64,000 nucleotides of DNA from Spirosoma endophyticum (GTDB lineage Bacteria > Bacteroidota > Bacteroidia > Cytophagales > Spirosomataceae), in the NCBI RefSeq assembly GCF_900112365.1, contig NZ_FOLQ01000006.1:330885-394884 (forward strand), in the 5' to 3' direction. The number at the start of each line of letters is the position of its first letter. Position 1 is the stretch's first letter. A program made the translations under genes and the position numbers. Under the pieces are notes generated by a model. It did no database searches and was not told where the DNA came from. It saw only the letters and a list, made by a program, of their open reading frames with translations. Positions 51,589 to 60,768 of the stretch are shown here, in pieces.

Positions 51589-52671
51589 ATGCGACGTATT
51601 CTTTTCCTACTCAGCTTCTTCATAAGCGTTTCCGCTTTGGCTCAACCAGCTCAAAATCTCATTCTGGTAACGCTCGATGGCGTGCGCTGGCAGGAGGTTT
51701 TTAATGGGGCTGACTCAACGCTGCTTTTCGATCCAGTGTACAGTCGCGATACGGCCAGTGCCCGTAAACAATTCTGGGCCGCTACGCCCGCCGAACGCCG
51801 GGTACGAATTATGCCATTTCTGTGGAACACAATTGGAAAGCAAGGCCAGCTTTACGGGAATCGGCAGTTGGGGAATCGCATGAACGTATCGAATCCGCAC
51901 TGGTTCAGCTATCCGGGCTATAACGAAATTCTGAGCGGCTACGCGGACGACCGCATCAAGTCGAACGACAAGATTGACAATCCGAACGTAACGGTATTAG
52001 AGTTTCTGAATCAGCAGCCGGACTACAAAGGAAAAGTAGCCGTGTTTTCATCCTGGGATGTGATCGAAGCGGCCGTTAACGAAAAGCGAAGTGGCATTCC
52101 AGCCAGCTCTGCCAATGAACCAAGCCACCCTGTTACGTCTGCTGATTCGCTCCTGAGTGATCTGACTACGTTATACCCACGGGAGTTTGGCGACGGCGTG
52201 CGGGCTGACTTCCTGACCTATTTTTCAGCTCGACAATACGTCAAGCAGAAGCAGCCGCGCATCCTGTTTCTGTCGTTCGACGAAACCGATGATCTGGCCT
52301 ATGCCGGACGTTACCACGATCATCTACGGATGGTTCAGTCCATTGACACTTACCTGGCCGATCTGTGGAAAATGATCCAGACCATGCCGCAGTACGCCGG
52401 AAAAACAGCTATTTTAGTGACGACCGATCACGGACGAGGGCACACACCCAAAGCCCGCTGGAAAGATCACGGCACCAAAACCGCCGATTCTTACCAGATA
52501 TGGCTAGCAGCAATGGGGCCGGGCGTCGCTACGTCGGGTGAGCAAAGTAATGGGCCTGTTTTATTCCAGAATCAGCTTGCCGCTACGTTAGCCCGGTTGT
52601 TGGGATTCGATTTTAAAAGCGACCATCCGGTTGGGAAGCCCATTGACTCCATCAGTAGCGGTAATCGGTGA
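51589..52671 (+). CDS. Alkaline-phosphatase-superfamily exported phosphatase/phosphodiesterase
   Basis: A 360-residue enzyme of the type I phosphodiesterase/sulfatase/alkaline-phosphatase superfamily, with a Sec signal (RILFLLSFFISVSALA). Metal sites: LVTLDGVRWQEVF (first Asp), the nucleophile region NPHWFSYPGYNEILSGY (Ser or Thr), FLSFDETDDLAYAG (Asp/Asp) and LVTTDHGRGH plus KDHGTK (Asp/His). The same superfamily includes phosphonoacetate hydrolase (PhnA), phosphonate monoester hydrolases and nucleotide pyrophosphatases. In this cluster, cleaving a phosphonate ester before import is a reasonable guess. It starts 51 bases after the SusD terminator region, so it has its own promoter or is read through. 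Confidence 0.85.
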   Translation: MRRILFLLSFFISVSALAQPAQNLILVTLDGVRWQEVFNGADSTLLFDPVYSRDTASARKQFWAATPAERRVRIMPFLWNTIGKQGQLYGNRQLGNRMNVSNPHWFSYPGYNEILSGYADDRIKSNDKIDNPNVTVLEFLNQQPDYKGKVAVFSSWDVIEAAVNEKRSGIPASSANEPSHPVTSADSLLSDLTTLYPREFGDGVRADFLTYFSARQYVKQKQPRILFLSFDETDDLAYAGRYHDHLRMVQSIDTYLADLWKMIQTMPQYAGKTAILVTTDHGRGHTPKARWKDHGTKTADSYQIWLAAMGPGVATSGEQSNGPVLFQNQLAATLARLLGFDFKSDHPVGKPIDSISSGNR

Positions 52672-52721
52672 TGGTCTTTCTCTGTCATATCTGTACTCAT
52701 GCATAGCTCATTGCTGAACTT

Positions 52722-53642
52722 ATGAACCGTAGAACCCTCCTCAAATCGGCTGCGCTACTGCCACTTGTGCCCGCGTCTCAGCCCTTACTTACTACCGCGC
52801 CCGCTGCCAGGAAACGTAGTGTTCGCTTTGCCTACATCGGCGATACGCACATAACGCCGGACACCAAACCGATGGAAAGCATAGCGAAATGTTTCCATCA
52901 TGCGCAGAATCAGGCCGACAAACCATCGTTCGTTTTGCACGGGGGCGACGTAATTATGGATGCGCTGAAGCAGGATCGGGATGGCGTACAGAAACAATGG
53001 GATGCCTGGCACACGGTCATGAAAGCCGACAACTCACTGCCCATTGAATACTGCATTGGCAATCATGATGTCTGGGGATTCGAGGGCGCGAAAAGCGATC
53101 CGATGTACGGCAAGAAATGGGCCGTTGACCTCATGAAGATCAGTGGTCGGTATCGTAGTTTCGATAAGAACGGCTGGCATTTTATCATCCTCGATAGTGT
53201 ACAGCCCAAGCCGGACGGTATGTGGTATACGGGCAATATTGACCCAGAGCAACTGGACTGGCTAAAACAGGATTTAGCCAAAACCGGCACAAAAACGCCG
53301 GTTTTAGTGATGTCGCACATCCCGATTTTTAGTCCTACTGCGTTCTTCAGCGAGCAGAATAATAAAGACGGCAACTGGACAATTTCGGGCGGGCTGGTGC
53401 TATCCAATACGCCGGAATTACTCAAGCTTTTTTATCAATATCCCAACGTAAAAACAGCGCTGAGCGGCCATATGCATTTGCTCGACCGGGTTGATTACAA
53501 CGGGGTTACATATCTGTGCAACGGAGCCGTTAGTGGCAACTGGTGGAAAAGTGATACGTATCAGCAAACCAAAGCCGGATATGCCTTAATTGATTTATAC
53601 GACGACGGAACCGTTGAACGGACGTATCTGCAATACGCGTAA
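52722..53642 (+). CDS. Tat-exported calcineurin-like metallophosphoesterase
   Basis: A 306-residue phosphoesterase. The N-terminal MNRRTLLKSAALLPLVPA is a twin-arginine-type leader. Five metal-binding blocks: AYIGDTHITPD, HGGDVIMDALKQ, IGNHDVWGFEG, VMSHIPIFSP and LSGHMHLLD. It would hydrolyse phosphate mono- or diesters in the periplasm. It is 50 bases downstream of the alkaline-phosphatase-type gene and 28 bases upstream of the PhnZ-like gene, so these three are likely to be transcribed together. Confidence 0.9.
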   Translation: MNRRTLLKSAALLPLVPASQPLLTTAPAARKRSVRFAYIGDTHITPDTKPMESIAKCFHHAQNQADKPSFVLHGGDVIMDALKQDRDGVQKQWDAWHTVMKADNSLPIEYCIGNHDVWGFEGAKSDPMYGKKWAVDLMKISGRYRSFDKNGWHFIILDSVQPKPDGMWYTGNIDPEQLDWLKQDLAKTGTKTPVLVMSHIPIFSPTAFFSEQNNKDGNWTISGGLVLSNTPELLKLFYQYPNVKTALSGHMHLLDRVDYNGVTYLCNGAVSGNWWKSDTYQQTKAGYALIDLYDDGTVERTYLQYA

Positions 53643-53670
53643 ACGCACCATCGCGAACAACATAATAAAG

Positions 53671-54210
53671 ATGGAAACCATCAAGAATCTCTTCGCCCAA
53701 AGTGGCGATGACGCCTATTTTGGAGAGCCGGTCACCCAACTCGAACACGCCCTGCAATGCGCGCAACTGGCCGAACAGGCAGGAGCCGATGATGAAACCA
53801 TTGTCGCTGCGTTTCTGCACGACATTGGTCATCTATTACCACCCGAATTAGCGGGTGGATACATGGACGGCTACGGTACGATTGATCATGAGCGACTGGG
53901 CGCCGATTACCTGCGTGAGCGGGGATTTTCGGAGAAAGTGGCCCAACTGATCGAACATCACGTCAATGCCAAGCGCTATCTGGTATTTAAAAATCCGAAT
54001 TACTTTGCCCGACTGTCGGAAGCGAGTTTGCGAACGCTGGAGTTTCAGGGCGGGCCCATGAGTGCGGGAGAAGCCCTGTCTTTTGAGACAAATCCATACT
54101 TCAAGGGTATTCTATTGCTGCGAACCTGGGATGAACAAGCGAAGATTCCGCACCTGCCAACGCCGGGAATTGAGTACTACGTAGCGATGAGTGAGCGGTT
54201 AATTGGATAA
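53671..54210 (+). CDS. PhnZ-like HD-domain oxygenase (phosphonate-linked TIGR03276 type)
   Basis: A 179-residue HD-domain protein. ATG 53671 is chosen since the family's opening begins there. The phrase AYFGEPVTQLEHALQ keeps a Tyr and Glu separated by three residues (Y16, E19) as in PhnZ's lid, and the metal ligands are H26, H50-D51, H54, H73 (IDHERLG), H96/H97 (IEHHVNAK) and the late Asp in RTWDEQA. PhnZ is a mixed-valent di-iron oxygenase that splits 1-hydroxy-2-aminoethylphosphonate to glycine and phosphate. No PhnY dioxygenase gene is in the window. Family membership is clear; the substrate is inferred. Cytoplasmic. Confidence 0.88.
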   Translation: METIKNLFAQSGDDAYFGEPVTQLEHALQCAQLAEQAGADDETIVAAFLHDIGHLLPPELAGGYMDGYGTIDHERLGADYLRERGFSEKVAQLIEHHVNAKRYLVFKNPNYFARLSEASLRTLEFQGGPMSAGEALSFETNPYFKGILLLRTWDEQAKIPHLPTPGIEYYVAMSERLIG

Positions 54211-54289
54211 ATCGTAGCGTTTATTTTACCCAAATTGTTCAGTAGCCTATTCGGCCTGTTGATGTAATACAAAATGAATATATTGCATC

Positions 54290-55579
54290 ATGCCAAAATC
54301 TCCCGCTTTTCTTCGTAACCCCACTACGTTCGTGATCTTTGGGGCAACGGCTGCGTTTTGCACCTATGCCTGTATGTATGCCTTCCGAAGGGGCATCACA
54401 GCCGTTACGTTCGAGGGCATGGCTTTTGCCGGGATCAGCTATAAAATCTGGCTCGTGACGGCTCAGGTGTTTGGCTACGCCCTGTCGAAGGGAATCGGCA
54501 TTAAAGTCGTTTCTGAAATGTCGCCCGGACGACGGGCTATCAATATTCTGTTCTTTGTCGCGATTGCCTTACTGGCCCTGCTTGGGTTTGCCCTGGTTCC
54601 AGCGCCCTACAATATCATCTTTCTGTTCCTGAATGGACTGCCCCTGGGCTTGATCTACGGAACCATGCTGGGCTTTCTGGAAGGGCGACGGCAGACAGAT
54701 GCGCTCGTAGCGGGCCTGACGGCGTCCTTCATTTTTGCGTCGGGCTTCGTCAAAACCGTGGCGCTCACAATCCGGGCCGACTGGGGTGTGTCGGAATTCT
54801 GGCTGCCCTTTGTAACGGGAAGTCTATTCGTCCTGCCCATGCTGGTGTCAATTTATGCGCTGACGCTATTGCCCCCACCAACCGCTGAAGACCGCGCGCT
54901 ACGTACGGAACGTAAACCAATGGATGCGGCCGAGCGTCGGGCCTTCGTCAGAAGCTTTAGGCCGGGACTGGTGCTGCTCATTGCCTCCTACGTATTACTC
55001 TCGGCCTTCCGCGATTTCCGCGACAATTTTGGCCCCGAAATTCTGAAGGATGCGGGCGTGCAGAATCCGGGCGTTTTTGCCAAAACGGAAACATTGATAG
55101 CGCTCGGCATTCTTATTGTGATGGCGCTTCTCCAGCGCGTCACCAACAATTTTCGGGCTTTCGCGTTGCTCAACGGGCTGATGCTGGCGGGTGGTGCTTT
55201 AGTGGGGTTAAGTACGTATGCTTACTCGACGGGTCATCTGTCGCCAGGCAACTGGTTTCTGCTGACGGGGTTGGGGTTATACATGGCGTATGTGCCTTGC
55301 AACGGGCTGTATTTCGAGCGCTTGATTGCATCGTTTCGGTACGTTAGCACGGTCGGCTTTATCGTGACACTCGCTGACTGGTACGGTTATCTTGGCAGCG
55401 TAGCGGTATTGCTTTACAAGAACTTCGGGCACGCCAACATCAGTTACCGGGAGTTTTTCGTGGACGGTGCCTACATCTTATCCCTGACATACGGCGTACT
55501 GGTCGTAGGCTCGTTCATCTATTTCCGAAAACGATTTCGGGACAGGGTCATTCTTCAGGAACAGGAAAGTGTGGTTTGA
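54290..55579 (+). CDS. DUF5690 MFS-like inner-membrane transporter
   Basis: A 429-residue membrane protein with about twelve hydrophobic segments, matching the DUF5690 family, which resembles the organophosphate (GlpT/UhpT) branch of the major facilitator superfamily. Landmarks: FVIFGATAAFCTYACMYAFRRGITAVTFEG, GYALSKGIGIKVVSEMSPGRR, NGLPLGLIYGTMLGFLEGRRQTDAL and GLYMAYVPCNGLYFERLIASF. Within this cluster it is the only candidate for carrying a phosphonate across the inner membrane. It lies 79 bases after the PhnZ-like gene. No ABC phosphonate transporter (PhnCDE) is present. Confidence 0.85.
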   Translation: MPKSPAFLRNPTTFVIFGATAAFCTYACMYAFRRGITAVTFEGMAFAGISYKIWLVTAQVFGYALSKGIGIKVVSEMSPGRRAINILFFVAIALLALLGFALVPAPYNIIFLFLNGLPLGLIYGTMLGFLEGRRQTDALVAGLTASFIFASGFVKTVALTIRADWGVSEFWLPFVTGSLFVLPMLVSIYALTLLPPPTAEDRALRTERKPMDAAERRAFVRSFRPGLVLLIASYVLLSAFRDFRDNFGPEILKDAGVQNPGVFAKTETLIALGILIVMALLQRVTNNFRAFALLNGLMLAGGALVGLSTYAYSTGHLSPGNWFLLTGLGLYMAYVPCNGLYFERLIASFRYVSTVGFIVTLADWYGYLGSVAVLLYKNFGHANISYREFFVDGAYILSLTYGVLVVGSFIYFRKRFRDRVILQEQESVV

Positions 55580-55725
55580 ATTACTCCGCGTAGCCCTGCC
55601 GTTTGACGCAGCCTTTCAACTACGTCGAATAGTCAAAAACAGATGAATACGTCTCATCATAAGTAAATCCAGTCCCAAATCCGCTTAGATTGGCAGGTTG
55701 ATTCTTTTCCCTAAAACAGCCTTTC

Positions 55726-56628
55726 ATGCAAACCAATCGACGTGCCTTTCTGCAACAGGCAACGAGTCTGCTGGCCCTGACGGGTGTAGCGAGTCAGGCC
55801 GAAGCTATTGCTCATCATCTAAATCCCGATTCAGCAAAAGCCAAACCATACGTAGTGTTTGTGACGGGCGATCACGAGTACAGTGGCGAACTGACGCTGC
55901 CGCTGATTGCCGCCGAACTCGAAAAGAATTACGGTATGCGCACGACCGTACTGAAATCTCAGCCCGATTACAACGGCGAAAAAGATATTCCCGGCCTTGA
56001 GGCTCTGCGCGAGGCTGATCTGGCGGTTTTCTATTTGCGCTGGCGGCTGCTCCCGAAAGAACAACTGCAATACATTGACGATTACTTGAAATCAGGCAAG
56101 CCGGTGATGGGGTTCCGCACCACGACCCACGCCTTCAATTACCCCGACGGCGACGACCGTAAACGCTGGAATGCCTTCGGTGAGTTTGCGTTCGGGGCTC
56201 CTCCGGGTTGGGGTGGCGAGGCTAAACATACGCACTACGGCCATAAAAGCACGACCGACGTAACGATCATTCCGGCAGCGGCTCAGAATCCAATCCTGAC
56301 GGGCGTTGCGCCGTCTTTTCACGCGTCTTCCTGGCTCTATCGCGTTCTGCCAGACTACCCGGCAAAAGGCGCAGTGCCGTTGCTAATGGGCAAATCGGTT
56401 AATCCCGATAAAGAAGCCATTGATAACCCTGTGGCCTGGACGTGGCAGAATCAGTGGGGTGGAAAGGCCTTTATAACAACCCTCGGCCATCCCGAAGATT
56501 TCCAGGTCGAGTCATTTCAGCGGCTGGTTATCAACGCCATCCATTGGGAATTAGGCTTACCTGTTCCCAAAAAATGGAAGGGCAAAATCGCCATTGACGT
56601 TCCATACGGCCACCCGAAAAAATCCTGA
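55726..56628 (+). CDS. Tat-exported ThuA-like protein
   Basis: A 300-residue protein with a twin-arginine-like leader (NRRAFLQQATSLLALTG). The ThuA-type fold is visible in YVVFVTGDHEYSGELTLP at residue about 43, AVFYLRWRLLPKEQLQYIDDYLKSGKPVMGFRTTTHAF near 105-135 and FITTLGHPEDFQVE near the end, with the last helix NAIHWELGLPVPK. It is four bases from the next gene, a PVC-type haem dehydrogenase, and such pairs are common in sugar oxidation loci. Catalytic role unknown. Confidence 0.88.
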   Translation: MQTNRRAFLQQATSLLALTGVASQAEAIAHHLNPDSAKAKPYVVFVTGDHEYSGELTLPLIAAELEKNYGMRTTVLKSQPDYNGEKDIPGLEALREADLAVFYLRWRLLPKEQLQYIDDYLKSGKPVMGFRTTTHAFNYPDGDDRKRWNAFGEFAFGAPPGWGGEAKHTHYGHKSTTDVTIIPAAAQNPILTGVAPSFHASSWLYRVLPDYPAKGAVPLLMGKSVNPDKEAIDNPVAWTWQNQWGGKAFITTLGHPEDFQVESFQRLVINAIHWELGLPVPKKWKGKIAIDVPYGHPKKS

Positions 56629-56632
56629 TGCT

Positions 56633-59600
56633 ATGAAGTCCTTAATTTCTGGAAAATCCAGCCTCATTGGCTCGCTCGTTGTGGTTGGACTGGCTATTGT
56701 TGCGTTTACGGCGTTTCAATCGGCCCGACGCTCGGTTACGGCCGCCGATCCACTAAAAGTTGGTAAAGGGGCGCACATCATGTTGCTGGGCAATAACCTC
56801 GGGTCGAGAATGATGAATTACGACAACTTCGAGACCGAAATGCAGGTTCGCTATCCTGATGATTCGCTGTACATACGTAACATGTGCGATGCGGGGGATA
56901 CGCCCGGTTTCCGGCCTCGCTCGAGTCGATTTTCGCCCTGGGCATTCCCTGGTGCCGAGAAATTTCAGACTGAATATGCCAATCCGTCCGATAGTCAGGG
57001 TCAGTTTGAATCACCCGATGAGTGGCTTACCCGGCTCAAAACCGACGTAATCATCGCTTTTTTTGGCTACAACGAATCGTTTCAGGGCAAAGAAGGGCTG
57101 GCGAACTACAAAGCAGAACTGGATGCCTTTATCAAATGGACACTCAATCAGAAATACAACGGACGTAATGCCCCTCAACTGGCCATCGTATCGCCCATCG
57201 CCTTTGAGGATTTGTCGGCCACGCTTGACCTTCCGAATGGCAAAAAAGAAAATGAGAACATTGCCCTGTATGCCAGGGCCATGCAGGAGGTCGCCGAGCA
57301 GAACAAAGTGCTCTTTGTCGATGCGTTTGCGCCTTCCCAGAAATGGTATGACGACAGCAAGGAACCACTAACCATCGACGGTTCTCAACTCACAGAGGAA
57401 GGCTATAAAAAGTTAGGCGTCTTGCTGGCCGATCAGGTGTTTGGCAAGGCATCGCCCAAAGCGGAAGCCAACCGGAAACTGATTCATGACGCCGTGATGG
57501 AGAAGAACTGGATGTGGCACAACGACTATAAAATTCCGAATGGCGTTCACGTGTATGGTCGTCGGTATGATCCATTTGGACCGGATAATTATCCGGCAGA
57601 AATAAAGAAAATTCGGGAGTTAACGGCCATTCGGGACAACGCTGTCTGGCTGGCGGCATCAAAAGGCGAAAAGCTAGACCTTAGCGTTGCGGATAAAAAC
57701 ACGTCACCGCTGCCACCCGTAAAAACCAATTATAATCCGGAGAAAAACGGCAGCCTAACGTATCTCTCGGGCAAGGAGGCACTGGCGAAGCTAAAAGTAC
57801 CTCAGGGCTACAAAATTGAGCTTTTTGCATCAGAAGAGGAATTTCCGGACCTGGCGAAACCCATGCAGATGTCTTTCGATAACAAGGGCCGGTTATGGAT
57901 TGCCACCATGCCGAGTTACCCGCACTACAAGCCGGGCGATTCAAAACCCAACGACAAGATCATCATTCTCGAAGACACAAACGGGGATGGCAAGGCCGAC
58001 AAGCAAAGCGTGTTTGCCGATGGCCTACACCTGCCTCTTGGCTTCGAACTGGCGAAAGAAGGCGTTTATGTATCGCAGGGCCCTAACCTGAAACTGTACA
58101 CCGATACAAACGGGGACGAAAAAGCCGACAAAGTGGAAATTCTCATGAGCGGCTATGATGATCATGACACCCACCATAACAGCCACGCGTTCACTACCGA
58201 CCCATCCGGCGCTATTTATTCGGGCGAGGGCGTGTTTTTGCATACCAACGTAGAAACGTCTTACGGCCCAGTACGCGCCACGAACGGTGGATTTTACCGG
58301 TATGCCCCACAGCTTCACAAACTGGAACGTACCGCTCAGCTTTCCATTCCCAACCCCTGGGGCATTGCTTTCGATGATTGGGGACAACCCTTTTTCGCCG
58401 AAACATCCAGCCCCGATGTTCGCTGGATGATGCCCGGTTCGGTATTGCCGCGCTACGGAGAGTTTACGCATAAGTCGGTTCAACTGGTCGAAGAGGCTCA
58501 TCGTGTACGTCCAACGTCGGGTCTGGAATTTGTGTCCAGCCGCCATTTCCCGGATGATATTCAGGGCGATTTTCTAATCAACAATACTATTGGCTTTCTG
58601 GGCACGAAAGAACATACGCTGACCGATGATGGAACTGGCTATAAAAGCCACCACCGGGCCGATCTGGTTGTTAGCGAGGACCGGAACTTCCGGCCAGTCG
58701 ACATGGAGTTTGCACCCGATGGTTCCTTGTATATAATCGACTGGCACAACATCCTGATCGGACACATGCAGCACAACGCCCGTGACCCACTGCGTGACCA
58801 TTCGCACGGACGGGTTTACCGCATTACGTATCCGTCGCGGCCCTTGGTGAAACCGGCTAAAATTGACGGCGCTAGCATCGAAGAACTCCTGGATAATCTG
58901 AAGCTTCCTGAATATCGTACCCGGTACCGCACCCGGCGCGAACTGAGAGGCCGGGATGTGAATCAAGTGTTGGCCAAACTCAAAACCTGGGTAGCCGGAC
59001 TGGACAAAAAAGATCCGAGATACGAACACCATTTGCTGGAAGGCCTGTGGGTGAGCTGGGGCATGAATAAAGTCGACCAACCGCTGCTACGTCAGGTATT
59101 GAAGGCAAAAGATTACCACGCCCGGGCGGCTGCCGTTCAGGTGGTGCGGTATACGGGTCATCAGGTTGCCGATCAGGCCGATTTGCTCATGCAGGCCGTC
59201 CGTGACGATAATAGCCGGGTTCGGTTAGACGCCATTGTCGCGGCTTCGTGGATTGGCAAGGAAAAGGGATTACCCATTCTGGCAGAAGCGTCGAAGAAAC
59301 CGCTGGATGACTGGATGATTCATGCCTATGATGCAGCCGTTGCTCACCTCAAGGGCGAAAATGTGAAGAAGGAAAAAGAGGTGGTTGTGAAGTCAACGCT
59401 GAAAGGTGAAGAACTAGCCCTGTACAATCTGGGCAAAGAAATCTACGGCAAGGAAGGTTATTGCACTACGTGTCACCAACCCGATGGAAAAGGGCTTACG
59501 GCCTCCGGCTTTCCGCCCCTTATTGGCACAAAATGGGTATCGGGCAACGAGGATCGGTTGATCAAGATCGCCTTGAAAGGACTTATGGGTCCAATCGATG

Positions 59601-59824
59601 TGGGGGGCAAGACCTATCCCGGTCAGGTGCCGATGACTCCCTTTGGCGGATTGTTGAAAGACAACGAAATAGCCGCCGTGTTGACCTATGTACGAAATTC
59701 ATTTGGCAACAACGCCCCGGCTGTCCTTCCCGACAAGGTAAAAAAAGTCAGAGCCATTACCGAAAGCAAGAAGGATTTCTATTCGCCAACCCAGTTGCTG
59801 AAAGATCATCCCATGGAAAAATGA
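56633..59824 (+). CDS. PVC-type haem-binding dehydrogenase with SGNH and cytochrome c domains
   Basis: A 1063-residue exported protein. Start ATG 56633, after the signal anchor (SSLIGSLVVVGLAIVAFTAF). Domains: an SGNH-hydrolase-like region (about residues 45-275; IMLLGNNLGSRMM, FFGYNESFQG), a beta-propeller dehydrogenase domain of the TIGR02604 kind (about 370-745; YKIELFASEEEFPDLAKP, DDHDTHHNSHAFTTDPSG, FAPDGSLYIIDWHNILIG), HEAT repeats (about 800-920), and a C-terminal class I cytochrome with C944-T-T-C-H948 and probable distal Met in PMTPFGGLLKD. It probably oxidises a sugar or alcohol and passes electrons to the haem. A decayed copy of its last 110 bases lies at 61665-61775. Confidence 0.93.
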   Translation: MKSLISGKSSLIGSLVVVGLAIVAFTAFQSARRSVTAADPLKVGKGAHIMLLGNNLGSRMMNYDNFETEMQVRYPDDSLYIRNMCDAGDTPGFRPRSSRFSPWAFPGAEKFQTEYANPSDSQGQFESPDEWLTRLKTDVIIAFFGYNESFQGKEGLANYKAELDAFIKWTLNQKYNGRNAPQLAIVSPIAFEDLSATLDLPNGKKENENIALYARAMQEVAEQNKVLFVDAFAPSQKWYDDSKEPLTIDGSQLTEEGYKKLGVLLADQVFGKASPKAEANRKLIHDAVMEKNWMWHNDYKIPNGVHVYGRRYDPFGPDNYPAEIKKIRELTAIRDNAVWLAASKGEKLDLSVADKNTSPLPPVKTNYNPEKNGSLTYLSGKEALAKLKVPQGYKIELFASEEEFPDLAKPMQMSFDNKGRLWIATMPSYPHYKPGDSKPNDKIIILEDTNGDGKADKQSVFADGLHLPLGFELAKEGVYVSQGPNLKLYTDTNGDEKADKVEILMSGYDDHDTHHNSHAFTTDPSGAIYSGEGVFLHTNVETSYGPVRATNGGFYRYAPQLHKLERTAQLSIPNPWGIAFDDWGQPFFAETSSPDVRWMMPGSVLPRYGEFTHKSVQLVEEAHRVRPTSGLEFVSSRHFPDDIQGDFLINNTIGFLGTKEHTLTDDGTGYKSHHRADLVVSEDRNFRPVDMEFAPDGSLYIIDWHNILIGHMQHNARDPLRDHSHGRVYRITYPSRPLVKPAKIDGASIEELLDNLKLPEYRTRYRTRRELRGRDVNQVLAKLKTWVAGLDKKDPRYEHHLLEGLWVSWGMNKVDQPLLRQVLKAKDYHARAAAVQVVRYTGHQVADQADLLMQAVRDDNSRVRLDAIVAASWIGKEKGLPILAEASKKPLDDWMIHAYDAAVAHLKGENVKKEKEVVVKSTLKGEELALYNLGKEIYGKEGYCTTCHQPDGKGLTASGFPPLIGTKWVSGNEDRLIKIALKGLMGPIDVGGKTYPGQVPMTPFGGLLKDNEIAAVLTYVRNSFGNNAPAVLPDKVKKVRAITESKKDFYSPTQLLKDHPMEK

Positions 59825-59879
59825 TGATCGCAAACGTTCAATTTCAATCACATAGGCTCAGTACGTCAACAGAATAACT

Positions 59880-60710
59880 ATGCTATCTCCATTTCCTTTT
59901 CGCTTCGGAGCCGAGGCTTACACTTGGTTCATGAACAATAATGGTCAAACCCACGCTAATCGCCTGGGGCATATGATTGATATTACGGCTCAGGCGGGTT
60001 TTGCGGGTATAGAGCCAATTCATAACTGGATGGGCGATCTGCCCGATCCCGAAAGTCTAGCCCAGAAACTCAATGAACAAGGCGTTGAATTAGCCGCCAT
60101 TGCTTTAGCCCTCGACTGGAATGGGGCCGATGAAACCGAACAGGAGCGGCATGAAGCTGATCGATGTATTGCCCTGCTAAAACAGTTTCCAGGTGCGCTG
60201 CTCTGCACCGTTCAAAAACCAACAGGACGGCATAATCTTGAAACCCGCCGACGTAATCTCGTCAATATCGTTAATCGTGTATCGCGACGGGCGGTAGATC
60301 AGGGCGTACCCTGTAGTTTTCACCCCAATTCTCCCCATTCATCCATAACCCGGACGGAGGAGGATTACCGCGTAATTATCGAATCGCTTGATGCATCGGT
60401 AACCGGCTGGACCCCCGATGTTGGCCACCTTATCAATGGCGGTATGGACCCATTGACAAAAATGAAAGAGTACGCATCGCTCATTAATCTGGTTCATTAC
60501 AAAGACTGGAGTGGCGAGCCCGAATTTGCACTACTGGGCAAGGGCAAAGTTGATTTTGTGGGGATAACCCAGTGGCTGATCGAGCAGCAATATAGCGGCT
60601 GGATTATCTGTGAAGATGAAGGATCAGAAGCAATGGACGATCCGGATGGTGTTACGTTGCACGATGGTCGCTGGGTATACGAAACACTACTTCCGGCAGT
60701 AATTAAATGA
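59880..60710 (+). CDS. Sugar phosphate isomerase/epimerase-like TIM-barrel protein
   Basis: A 276-residue AP-endonuclease-2-type TIM barrel without signal peptide. Metal-ligand candidates: AGIEPIHNWMG (Glu), PCSFHPNSPHSSIT (His), WTPDVGHLINGGM (Asp/His), LVHYKDWSGEPEFALLGKGKVDF (His/Asp) and ICEDEGSEAM (Glu). It lies 55 bases after the haem dehydrogenase and probably handles the sugar product of that set (for example a keto- or aldose-type isomerisation or 2-keto-sugar epimerisation). It differs in sequence from the similar protein at 32178-33044. Confidence 0.88.
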   Translation: MLSPFPFRFGAEAYTWFMNNNGQTHANRLGHMIDITAQAGFAGIEPIHNWMGDLPDPESLAQKLNEQGVELAAIALALDWNGADETEQERHEADRCIALLKQFPGALLCTVQKPTGRHNLETRRRNLVNIVNRVSRRAVDQGVPCSFHPNSPHSSITRTEEDYRVIIESLDASVTGWTPDVGHLINGGMDPLTKMKEYASLINLVHYKDWSGEPEFALLGKGKVDFVGITQWLIEQQYSGWIICEDEGSEAMDDPDGVTLHDGRWVYETLLPAVIK

Positions 60711-60768
60711 GTGAATGAGTGAAGCCATTCGGCAGATTTTTTTACTCATTAAATAATCTTTCCTGACT

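Noticed and set aside
58025..58546. Minus-strand open frame inside the haem dehydrogenase gene
   Set aside because: Antisense to a large, motif-complete gene with no own features.
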